This document shows positions 54,661 to 63,375 of a stretch of DNA of 64,000 nucleotides, piece by piece (position 1 is the first letter of the stretch; each line of letters opens with the position of its first letter). Made by a program: the position numbers and the translations under genes. The notes beneath the pieces were generated by a model. That model was not told where the DNA came from. It ran no database searches and was given only the letters and a program-made list of their open reading frames with translations. This DNA comes from Anthopleura xanthogrammica. Lineage: Eukaryota > Cnidaria > Anthozoa > Actiniaria > Actiniidae. The DNA is taken from assembly GCA_964019055.1 (NCBI GenBank), contig OZ025207.1, forward strand, positions 4,949,501 to 5,013,500. The letters are read 5' to 3'.

Positions 54661-55118
54661 TTATAGAAGTTGTTTTTCTAGTAATTGTGTTTTTGTTGAT
54701 TGCGAGATTGATCGATGAAGGGGCATTGCGTATTTCTCTTCGTATTGATCCTTCTGTACTACTTGCACTTCTTCTGGAAGATGTTTGTTTTTTACATAAA
54801 CTAATGTTTCTTTCGTCGAGTTTGGTGTTGGGTGCACTTTAACTATACACCCACAATTTTCTTTCTCCAATTCTTTGAGGGCATTTAAAAACTCCCTATC
54901 TGTAATTGCTCTAACTGATCTTGGTGCAGATTGTTTGAAACATCGTTTAGTTATAATTGGTCCCGGGAATAGGAGCAGAGCTACTTTGATATTCTCTATT
55001 GTTGGCTGTTTCTTTTCCGGATCGGTGGCAGAAGATGATGTACAAATCTCATCTATAAACTGAAAGATTATAATAACAGCAATTAGACACTCGATATCAT
55101 TATCATTATCATTTTCAC

Positions 55119-55151
<33 letters not shown>

Positions 55152-56564
55152 GATTATGATTATTGTTGTTATTATCATCATCATCATTATTATTATTATT
55201 ATTTTTATGATTATGATAATTGTTGTTGTTGTTTTATACACCATCATCATCATCATCATCATTAATATCATCAACCCTATAATTATTATTAGTTAATAAT
55301 AAACTTACATCAATTACTACTTGTTTTTGTGATTCAGCATAATCTAGAAGTAATAAAGCTCTCTCAACTATTTCAAGCTCTATATCCTTGGGAATGGCGC
55401 GTGGTTTTCGTCCGTTAATGAGATGACTTAATGTATAGGTTAATATATGCAATGATACCGTGATTCTTTTTAGGAGGTCTACTCGCTTTGACTTTGGAGG
55501 TGGCACACCCTCTTGTATTGCTTCGTTGACGGATTTTATGAAATCTTCCTCATAACCATCGATCATTTTTTTGGCACGAGATTTAAATTTGAAGATCTTT
55601 TTCTGTAGATGCAACTCGTAGATCTCGAGAAAAAGATCTATAAAATAAAGAAAGAAAGTTAAGTAATAAACTGATATATTTTTTCATTGTTAGTAATGGA
55701 AAAAGTTAGAAAGAGTTGTATATTCTTACATATATTGAAACTATATATTAGCAATGCGGCTCGAGTTTTGATAACAGTTTACCTACCAGTGAAAGATTGC
55801 AAAGGATTGTCTTCAAGTGCTGCCCTCGCGTTTTCTGTTTCTCTTGGACTTGGTCGGAAACAGACTGGAAACCATACTAGAAACCGATCTAGCAGACCAT
55901 GGCCTTGGTCCATTCGACAAACAAGTCGAGCTGCGAAGGGTACTTGAGTTGACCCGACAATGCAGAAAGGCACATTTGAGGAGATCTCTCGCGTCGATTC
56001 CCTGGCGTATCGGAATGATGTGCGTTCACCAGAGAAAAGCTCACAGAGCAGTTGCACGTCTCCAGTTCCATTTTCCTCGTCACTTTTTAGCAACTTGTTC
56101 AAGACGTCATAGACTTCTGGTGAACAAAGGAAAGCTTTCTTTTGCTCAGCCAAACACTTTGCTAGCGCGGATGACGTAGAACGCTCTACAATGAAGTTAC
56201 CTAAGTCTTTATTTTCCCTCAACGTTATCATAGGTTGCAAAGCGCATTCGCCAAGTGCTTGCGACTTTCCTGTGGTTGGTGGTCCGACAATCATGGAATA
56301 CAGATTTAATGGCACTTTATGATCGTGAGATATAGTTACAAGGGAGTTATTCATCCCAGCGACGAAAGCAGTAGTGGCCAGCAAACACGGGACCATATAA
56401 CCTATCGAGGAACTCCTTGAGACTGCTTGATTATTAATGTAATTGTAAACATCTTCGGGAAAAACGTCTTCATACGAAAACGGAAGTGATATTAAACGAC
56501 GATGTAATTGCGACCACGTATTCTCGTGTTGCTTGCTTATTTTCGATAGCTTAGATGAAGACAT
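54661..56564 (-). CDS. DUF3987-type P-loop ATPase, three exons, 501 codons
   Basis: Proposed model on the minus strand: exon 1 56564-55787, exon 2 55637-55309, exon 3 55059-54661 (including the stop). The introns have consensus ends (GTAGGT...TTATAG, 149 bp, phase 1; GTAAGT...TTTCAG, 249 bp, phase 0), and the frame stays open through both junctions. Exon 1 encodes a Walker A motif, GPPTTGKS, at residues 94-101, an acidic SPE motif near 148-150 in a Walker B-like hydrophobic context (KKAFLCSPE), a sensor-like FCIVGSTQ at 200-207, and GLLDRF at 223-228 with a possible arginine finger. Exon 2 is helical. Exon 3 may form a small winged-helix-like tail. I recognise the pattern as the DUF3987 family, P-loop ATPases often tied to helicase/primase proteins of mobile DNA; the cellular role is unknown. 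The start is the first ATG in the open frame. The frame stays open upstream to 56684, and a TTTCTTGCAG acceptor-like site at 56629-56638 could join an unseen upstream exon. Confidence 0.7.
55060..55308 (-). other. Intron 2 of the DUF3987-type gene
   Basis: The donor is GTAAGT at 55308-55303 and the acceptor TTTCAG ends at 55060. Splicing joins a GAT codon to TTTATAGATGAG in frame. Most of the intron is a trinucleotide microsatellite, annotated separately. The reading frame that runs into the intron from exon 2 becomes a run of aspartate codons, which is an artefact of the repeat. Confidence 0.75.
55092..55275. repeat. ATT/ATC trinucleotide microsatellite
   Basis: This is a mixed run of ATT, ATC, ATG and GTT triplets with uninterrupted ATT and ATC stretches. 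It lies almost wholly within intron 2. Length variation here would not alter the protein but could affect splicing if the acceptor tract were shortened. Confidence 0.9.
55638..55786 (-). other. Intron 1 of the DUF3987-type gene
   Basis: The donor GTAGGT follows ACTG in exon 1. The acceptor TTTTATAG follows a pyrimidine-rich tract (TTTCTTTCTTTATTT) and precedes ATCTTTTTCTCGAG in exon 2. The single base left by exon 1 plus the first two bases of exon 2 give an aspartate codon, and the exon 2 frame continues without a stop. A second donor, AG|GTAAAC, lies four bases further on but would break the frame. Confidence 0.7.
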
Positions 56565-56680
56565 CTTAACATGAGCTTGAAGAGAGAGACACTTCAACCA
56601 GAATGAGATTTTAAGTATAGACGCTGTTCTGCAAGAAAGCCCAAAAACAAATGCCGACAAGTTTGTTGAAGTGATTTGAC

Positions 56681-56692
56681 CATTCTAGAATG
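56681..56692. promoter_or_regulatory. Perfect palindrome with heat-shock-element core
   Basis: CATTCTAGAATG is its own reverse complement and contains TTCTAGAA, the inverted TTC/GAA pair that forms the minimal core of a heat-shock element. It sits between the two divergent genes. Two inverted pentamers alone are a weak site, so chance occurrence is possible. Confidence 0.3.
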
Positions 56693-56746
56693 TTGACATT
56701 AGCATTGCCATTAGTTCATAAATAACAAAAGAAATAAAAACTACTC

Positions 56747-56755
56747 TATATAAAG
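56747..56755 (+). promoter_or_regulatory. TATA box for the transposase gene
   Basis: TATATAAAG lies about 95 bp before the transposase ATG. This would place initiation near 56778 and give a 5' leader of about 70 nt. The assignment rests on motif and position only. Confidence 0.45.
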
Positions 56756-56849
56756 GATTTTTTCAATGAATAGACTCAAAATAGGTCGTCCAAATCAACA
56801 AAATGTTCCCTAAGGACATGTTTGTTTAAGTTTTTACACTCGCATAACT

Positions 56850-57950
56850 ATGCAAATTTCGAACAAATTTGTTCACTCTTCTGTTTCGGTGCCTTTCTCT
56901 ATGTACAAAGTGAAACTAACGCGTAACATAGGAATACAGGCTGGTGCACCATCTCAATCTTTAAAATCACAAAGTACACAGTATGAGTCGACAAATGGTC
57001 CAACAAATAGATGCAGTTATGGAAGAAAGGAAAGAAAAGATAACGATCGGAAAAAGCTAACTTACGAAGAGCTCCAGGCAAAGTATTTGTGTAATAGAGA
57101 AACGCTAATTGAATGGCTCAGGGAATACGGTCTTTTGGCTAAAGAAGTAATGTGCAAGAATTGTGGAGAAAAAATGAAGTGCACGCCTTGTAAAGATCGA
57201 TCGGATGGTTTGAAGTTTGAATGCCGAGGTAAAGGAACCAAGCGACATCGAATGGAAAGAAGTATCAGAGAGAATACGTGGTTTGAAAAGAGCAATATGT
57301 CCCTAGAGGAAGTACTTAAATTTACCTACTGGTGGAGCATTGGTTTAACCCAAGATCAAATCATGCTGCAATTACGAATTTCTTCTTCGACTGTAGTTGA
57401 TTGGTGTATGTTCTGCCGCGAAGTATGTGAAGTATTAATCGAGAAAGAGAGTCAAGCAATAGGTGGTCAAGGCAAACGAGTTCAAATTGACGAGTCGAAA
57501 GTAGGCAAATGCAAGTATCGTAAGGGACATTATGTAGAGGGTCAATGGCTATTTGGCGGTATAGAAGAAGATTCACGGAAGTGTTTTATAGTAGCAGTGG
57601 AAGATAGATCAGAGGCAACATTGTTACAGCTTATAAAGAAATGGATTTTGCCAGGAACAGAAATTATCTCGGATTGCTGGAAAGCTTATTACAATCTGGA
57701 TAAGCACGGCTACACACACAAGACGGTAAACCATGCACACGAATTCAAGAATGAAGATGGAGACCATACAAATAAAATCGAGGGCCATTGGAGACAGATG
57801 AAAGCTAGTTTCCCAACCCATGGCAGGAAAAAAGAACACTACTCTTCATATTTAGCAGAACTTATTTGGAGATACACTCGCCGAAATGATGATTTTTTCA
57901 TGGCTTTTCTAAATGATGTAAAGAAAATTTATAATCCTAATTCCAATTAA
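56850..57950 (+). CDS. IS1595/Merlin-like DDE transposase, 366 codons
   Basis: This single-exon gene encodes a transposase of the ISXO2/IS1595 type, the fold used by eukaryotic Merlin DNA transposons for cut-and-paste movement in the nucleus. Residues 1-60 are basic and low in recognisable structure. Residues 102-125 hold a zinc-ribbon-like cysteine set (C102, C105, C111, C114, with C125 nearby). A helix-turn-helix-like segment follows near 165-185 (LTQDQIMLQLRISSSTVVDW). The catalytic core starts at VQIDES (D214), continues with the WLFGG and ISDCWKAY motifs (D275), and ends with NKIEGHWRQMK (E311), so the DDE triad looks complete. The GHTNKIE-type context before E311 is typical of the family. 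The ATG at 56850 is the first in frame and is preceded by a TATA box; M18 is a possible later start. No frameshift or internal stop is seen, so the gene may be functional or only recently inactive. Confidence 0.88.
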   Translation: MQISNKFVHSSVSVPFSMYKVKLTRNIGIQAGAPSQSLKSQSTQYESTNGPTNRCSYGRKERKDNDRKKLTYEELQAKYLCNRETLIEWLREYGLLAKEVMCKNCGEKMKCTPCKDRSDGLKFECRGKGTKRHRMERSIRENTWFEKSNMSLEEVLKFTYWWSIGLTQDQIMLQLRISSSTVVDWCMFCREVCEVLIEKESQAIGGQGKRVQIDESKVGKCKYRKGHYVEGQWLFGGIEEDSRKCFIVAVEDRSEATLLQLIKKWILPGTEIISDCWKAYYNLDKHGYTHKTVNHAHEFKNEDGDHTNKIEGHWRQMKASFPTHGRKKEHYSSYLAELIWRYTRRNDDFFMAFLNDVKKIYNPNSN

Positions 57951-57967
57951 TCAACTGATTAATATAC

Positions 57968-58156
57968 TGATTGATTGAGTCCTATAATATTTGTACATAT
58001 AGTAGTTTGCCGTAGCCATGTAGCCAGTAGCCAATAGCTAAACTAATATTAAAACTATAAAAAAATATAATGATTGATTGATACATTTACATTGATTTAT
58101 TGATAAATGCATATATAGTTATCCGCTGTAGCCACGTATCCAGTAGCCAGTAGCCA
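57968..58156. repeat. Degenerate duplicated right end with GTAGCC motifs
   Basis: Two related copies lie about 103 bp apart (57968-58039 and 58071-58156). Each begins with TGATTGATTGA, passes through an AT-rich stretch containing CATATA, and ends in clustered GTAGCC motifs (CGTAGCCATGTAGCCAGTAG at 58011; GTAGCCACGTA at 58128). The GTAGCC clusters are the reverse complement of the GGCTACGT repeats at 54589-54625. This is the proposed right terminal region of the candidate element. The duplication may reflect a past rearrangement of the end. Confidence 0.6.
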
Positions 58157-58208
58157 TTTCCTATCAGTACCACATCTTCTAAATGGCGGGGTATTCTAAA
58201 GGTATACC
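58157..58208. other. Short unique junction before the 317-bp satellite
   Basis: These 52 bases match neither the proposed element end nor the satellite. They include GGGTAT at 58190 facing ATACCC at 58204, a short inverted repeat that finishes exactly where satellite homology starts. Confidence 0.5.
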
Positions 58209-61000
58209 CATTATTGCTGATGAAAAAAACGTATTGGCTGAAAACACGACGTTTTGGCTGATAAAATGAAGTTTTTGGTGAGAAAATGAGATTTTTGGTG
58301 AAAAAAGGTGTTTTTTGCTGAACATTTTTTTTTGGCTAACAATTTTCTTTTGCCGATAACACGACGTTTTCACTGCTAAAAGCACATTTTGGGCGCGAAC
58401 AGCACATTTGTGGTGAGGAAAAGAGTGTTTTGCTGAGAAAAAAGCATTTTTGCTGAAAAAAGGTCATTCTAAACCTAACAATGAGGTTTTTTGCTGATGG
58501 GATGACTTTTTTGCCAAAAACACGACATTATTGCTGATGAAAAAAACGTATTGGCTGAAAACACGACGTTTTGGCTGATAAAATGAAGTTTTTGGTGAGA
58601 AAATGAGATTTTTGGTGAAAAAAGGGGTTTTTGGATGAACATTTTTTTTTGGCTGAGAATTTTCTTTTGCCGATAACACGACGTCTTCACTGCTAAAAGC
58701 ACATTTTGGGCGCGAACAGCACATTTGTGGTGAGAAAAAGAGTGTTTTGCTGAGAAAAAAGCATTTTTGCTGAAAAAAGGTCATTTTAACCCTAACAATG
58801 AGGTTTTTTGCTGATGGGATGACTTTTTTGCCAAAAACACAACATTATTGCTGATGAAAAAAACGTATTGGCTGAAAACACGACGTTCTGGCTGATAAAA
58901 TGAAGTTTTTGGTGAGAAAATGAGATTTTTGGTGAAAAAAGGTGTTTTTTGCATGAACATTTTTTTTTGGCTAAGAATTTTCTTTTGCCGATAACACGAC
59001 GTTTTCACTGCTAAAAGCACATTTTGGGCGCGAACAGCACATTTGTGGTGAGAAAAAGAGTGTTTTGCTGAGAAAAAAGCATTTTTGCTGAAAAAAGGTC
59101 ATTTTAACCCTAAAAATGAGGTTTTTGATGATGGGATGACTTTTTTGCCAAAAACACGACATTATTGCTGATGAAAAAAACGTATTGGCTGAAAACACGA
59201 CGTTTTAGCTGATAAAATGAGGTTTTCGGTGAGAAAATGAGATTTTTGGTGAAAAAAGGTGTTTTTTGCTGAACATTTTTTTTTGGCTAACAATTTTCTT
59301 TTGCCGATAACACGACGTTTTCACTGCTAAAAGCACATTTTGGGCTTGAACAGCACATTTGTGGTGAGAAAAAGAGTGTTCTGCTGAGAAAAAAGCATTT
59401 TTGCTGAAAAAAGGTCATTTTAACCCTAACAATGAGGTTTTTTGCTGATGGGATGACTTTTTTGCCAAAAACACGACATTATTGCTGATGAAAAAAACGT
59501 ATTGGCTGAAAACACGACGTTTTGGCTGATAAAATGAAGTTTTTGGTGAGAAAATGAGATTTTTGGTGAAAAAAGGTGTTTTTTGCTGAACATTTTTTTT
59601 TGGCTGAGAATTTTCTTTTGCCGATAACACGACGTTTTCACTGCTAAAAGCACATTTTGGGCGCGAACAGCACATTTGTGGTGAGAAAAAGAGTGTTTTG
59701 CTGAGAAAAAAGCCTTTTTGCTGAAAAAAGGTCATTTTAACCCTAACAATGAGGTTTTTTGCTGATGGGATGACTTTTTTGCCAAAAACACGACATTATT
59801 GCTGATGAAAAAAACGTATTGGCTGAAAACACGACGTTTTGGCTGATAAAATGAAGTTTTTGGTGAGAAAATGAGATTTTTGGTGAAAAAAGGTGTTTTT
59901 TGCTGAACATTATTTTTTGGCTGAGAATTTTCTTTTGCCGATAACACGACGTTTTCACTGCTAAAAGCACATTTTGGGCTTGAACAGCACATTTGTGGTG
60001 AGAAAAAGAGTGTTCTGCTGAGAAAAAAGCATTTTTGCTGAAAAAAGGTCATTTTAACCCTAACAATGAGGTTTTTTGCTGATGGGATGACTTTTTTGCC
60101 AAAAACACGACATTATTGCTGATGAAAAAAACGTATTGGCTGAAAACACGACGTTTTGGCTGATAAAATGAAGTTTTTGGTGAGAAAATGAGATTTTTGG
60201 TGAAAAAAGGTGTTTTTTGCTGAACATTATTTTTTGGCTGAGAATTTTCTTTTGCCGATAACACGACGTTTTCACTGCTAAAAGCACATTTTGGGCGCGA
60301 ACAGCACATTTGTGGTGAGAAAAAGAGTGTTTTGCTGAGAAAAAAGCATTTTTGCTGAAAAAAGGTCATTTTAACCCTAACAATGAGGTTTTTTGCTGAT
60401 GGGATGACTTTTTCTCAAAAACACGACATTATTGCTGATGAAAAAAACGTATTGGCTGAAAACACGACGTTTTGGCTGATAAAATGAAGTTTTTGGTGAG
60501 AAAATGAGATTTTTGGTGAAAAAAGGGGTTTTTTGGATGAACATTTTTTTTTGGCTGAGAATTTTGTTTTGCCGATAACACGACGTTTTCACTGCTAAAA
60601 GCACATTTTGGGCGCGAACAGCACATTTTTGGTGAGAAAAAGAGTGTTTTGCTGAGAAAAAAGCATTTTTGCTGAAAAAAGGTCATTTTAACCCTAACAA
60701 TGAGGTTTTTTGCTGATGGGATGACTTTTTTGCCAAAAACACGACATTATTGCTGATGAAAAAAACGTATTGGCTGAAAACACGACGTTTTGGCTGATAA
60801 AATGAAGTTTTTGGTGAGAAAATGAGATTTTTGGTGAAAAAAGGTGTTTTTTGCTGAACATTTTTTTTTGGCTAACAATTTTGTTTTGCCGATAACACGA
60901 CGTTTTCACTGCTAAAAGCACATTTTGGGCGCGAACAGCACATTTGTGGTGAGAAAAAGAGTGTTTTGCTGAGAAAAAAGCATTTTTGCTGAAAAAAGGT

Positions 61001-63218
61001 CATTTTAAACCTAACAATGAGGTTTTTTGCTGATGGGATGACTTTTTTGCCAAAAACACGACATTATTGCTGATGAAAAAAACGTATTGGCTGAAAACAC
61101 GACGTTTTAGCTGATAAAATGAAGTTTTTGGTGAGAAAATGAGATTTTTGGTGAAAAAAGGTGTTTTTTGCTGAACATTTTTTTTTGGCTAACAATTTTC
61201 TTTTGCCGATAACACGACGTTTTCACTGCTAAAAGCACATTTTGGGCGCGAACAGCACATTTGTGGTGAGAAAAAGAGTGTTTTGCTGAGAAAAAAGCAT
61301 TTTTGCTGAAAAAAGGTCATTTTAACCCTAACAATGAGGTTTTTTGCTGATGGGATGACTTTTTTGCCAAAAACACGACATTATTGCTGATGAAAAAAAC
61401 GTATTGGCTGAAAACACGACGTTTTGGCTGATAAAATGAAGTTTTTGGTGAGAAAATGAGATTTTTGGTGAAAAAAGGTGTTTTTTGCTGAACATTTTTT
61501 TTTGGCTGAGAATTTTCTTTTGCCGATAACACGACGTTTTCACTGCTAAAAGCACATTTTGGGCGCGAACAGCACATTTGTGGTGAGAAAAAGAGTGTTT
61601 TGCTGAGAAAAAAGCATTTTTGCTGAAAAAAGGTCATTTTAACCCTAAGAATGAGGTTTTTTGCTGATGGGATGACTTTTTCCCAAAAACACGACATTAT
61701 TGCTGATGAAAAAAACGTATTGGCTGAAAACACGACGTTTTGGCTGATAAAATGAAGTTTTTGGTGAGAAAATGAGATTTTTGGTGAAAAAAGGGGTTTT
61801 TTGCTGAACATTTTTTTTTGGCTGAGAATTTTGTTTTGCCGATAACACGACGTTTTCACTGCTAAAAGCACATTTTGGGCGCGAACAGCACATTTGTGGT
61901 GAGAAAAAGAGTGTTTTGCTGAGAAAAAAGCATTTTTGCTGAAAAAAGGTCATTTTAAACCTAACAATGAGGTTTTTTGCTGATGGGATGACTTTTTTGC
62001 CAAAAACACGACATTATTGCTGATGAAAAAAACGTATTGGCTGAAAACACGACGTTTTAGCTGATAAAATGAAGTTTTTGGTGAGAAAATGAGATTTTTG
62101 GTGAAAAAAGGTGTTTTTTGCTGAACATTTTTTTTTGGCTAACAATTTTCTTTTGCCGATAACACGACGTTTTCACTGCTAAAAGCACATTTTGGGCGCG
62201 AACAGCACATTTGTGGTGAGAAAAAGAGTGTTTTGCTGAGAAAAAAGCATTTTTGCTGAAAAAAGGTCATTTTAACCCTAACAATGAGGTTTTTTGCTGA
62301 TGGGATGACTTTTTTGCCAAAAACACGACATTATTGCTGATGAAAAAAACGTATTGGCTGAAAACACGACGTTTTGGCTGATAAAATGAAGTTTTTGGTG
62401 AGAAAATGAGATTTTTGGTGAAAAATGGTGTTTTTTGCTGAACATTTTTTTTTGGCTAACAATTTTCTTTTGCCGATAACACGACGTCTTCACTGCTAAA
62501 AGCACATTTTGGGTGCGAACAGCACATTTGTGGTGAGAAAAAGAGTGTTTTGCTGAGAAAAAAGCATTTTTGCTGAAAAAAGGTCATTTTAACCCTAACA
62601 ATGAGGTTTTTTGCTGATGGGATGACTTTTTTGCCAAAAACACGACATTATTGCTGATGAAAAAAACGTATTGGCTGAAAACACGACGTTTTGGCTGATA
62701 AAATGAAGTTTTTGGTGAGAAAATGAGATTTTTGGTGAAAAAAGGTGTTTTTTGCTGAACATTTTTTTTTGGCTAACAATTTTGTTTTGCCGATAACACG
62801 ACGTTTTCACTGCTAAAAGCACATTTTGGGCGCGAACAGCACATTTGTGGTGAGAAAAAGAGTGTTTTGCTGAGAAAAAAGCATTTTTGCTGAAAAAAGG
62901 TCATTTTAAACCTAACAATGAGGTTTTTTGCTGATGGGATGACTTTTTTGCCAAAAACACGACATTATTGCTGATGAAAAAAACGTATTGGCTGAAAACA
63001 CGACGTTTTAGCTGATAAAATGAAGTTTTTGGTGAGAAAATGAGATTTTTGGTGAAAAAAGGTGTTTTTTGCTGAACATTTTTTTTTGGCTAACAATTTT
63101 CTTTTGCCGATAACACGACGTTTTCACTGCTAAAAGCACATTTTGGGCGCGAACAGCACATTTGTGGTGAGAAAAAGAGTGTTTTGCTGAGAAAAAAGCA
63201 TTTTTGCTGAAAAAAGGT
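61001..63218. repeat. Trimeric (~951-bp) higher-order pattern in the satellite
   Basis: Units with TTTTAAACCTAAC in place of TTTTAACCCTAAC occur at about 61001, 61951 and 62902. Each is followed by TTTTAGCTGATAAAATG and GGCTAACAATTTTC. The intervals are 950-951 bp, three units each. The recurring set of linked variants shows that three-unit blocks have been copied. Confidence 0.75.
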
Positions 63219-63236
63219 CATTTTAACCCTAACAAT

Positions 63237-63375
63237 GAGGTTTTTTGCTGATGGGATGACTTTTTTGCCAAAAACACGACATTATTGCTGATGAAAAAAA
63301 CGTATTGGCTGAAAACACGACGTTTTGGCTGATAAAATGAAGTTTTTGGTGAGAAAATGAGATTTTTGGTGAAAA
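63237..63375. repeat. Truncated satellite unit (139 bp)
   Basis: The unit beginning at 63237 jumps from monomer 7 (TTTTTGGTGAAAA) straight to the start of the next unit (GAGGTTTTTTGCTGATG). It lacks about 178 bp. The breakpoint lies between two similar T-tract monomers, GGTGTTTTTTGCTGA and GAGGTTTTTTGCTGA, which fits recombination between monomers within a unit. Confidence 0.85.

Larger units (their letters stand above)
56565..56849. promoter_or_regulatory. Divergent intergenic region between ATPase and transposase genes
   Basis: This 285-bp gap separates two outward-facing genes and should hold both promoters. It contains a perfect 12-bp palindrome CATTCTAGAATG at 56681-56692 and a TATA box at 56747-56755 oriented toward the transposase. 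The left part, up to 56684, is also an open continuation of the ATPase frame, so some of it may be coding or an upstream exon boundary. Confidence 0.5.
54589..58156. mobile_element. Candidate two-gene Merlin-like DNA transposon
   Basis: The 3568-bp segment is bounded by imperfect inverted sequence. The left end starts TGGCTAC and the right end finishes GTAGCCA, with an 11-base exact inverted match TACGTGGCTAC/GTAGCCACGTA just inside. Between them are two genes transcribed outward from a shared ~285-bp promoter region: a DUF3987-type ATPase toward the left end and an IS1595/Merlin-like transposase toward the right end. The genes stop 72 bp and 206 bp from the proposed ends. I found no matching target-site duplication in the bases just outside (GATACT on the left, TTTCCTATC on the right), which weakens the call. 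The alternative is that only the transposase is mobile, or that the ATPase is an ordinary subtelomeric gene. Confidence 0.4.

Noticed and set aside
54875..55063. Plus-strand open frame of 62 codons
   Set aside because: It lies opposite exon 3 of the DUF3987-type gene, whose splice sites and frame are better supported.
55083..55274. Methionine/isoleucine-rich 63-codon frame
   Set aside because: It is the translated trinucleotide microsatellite of intron 2.
55687..56179. Plus-strand open frames of 86 and 120 codons
   Set aside because: They are antisense to exon 1 and intron 1 of the ATPase gene and lack recognisable motifs.
56736..58010. Close-in terminal inverted repeats around the transposase alone (AAACTACT near 56738 and AGTAGTTT near 58001)
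   Set aside because: The match is about eight bases with poor extension, and the left member overlaps the TATA region. It is too short to define element ends, though it is the main rival to the larger element.
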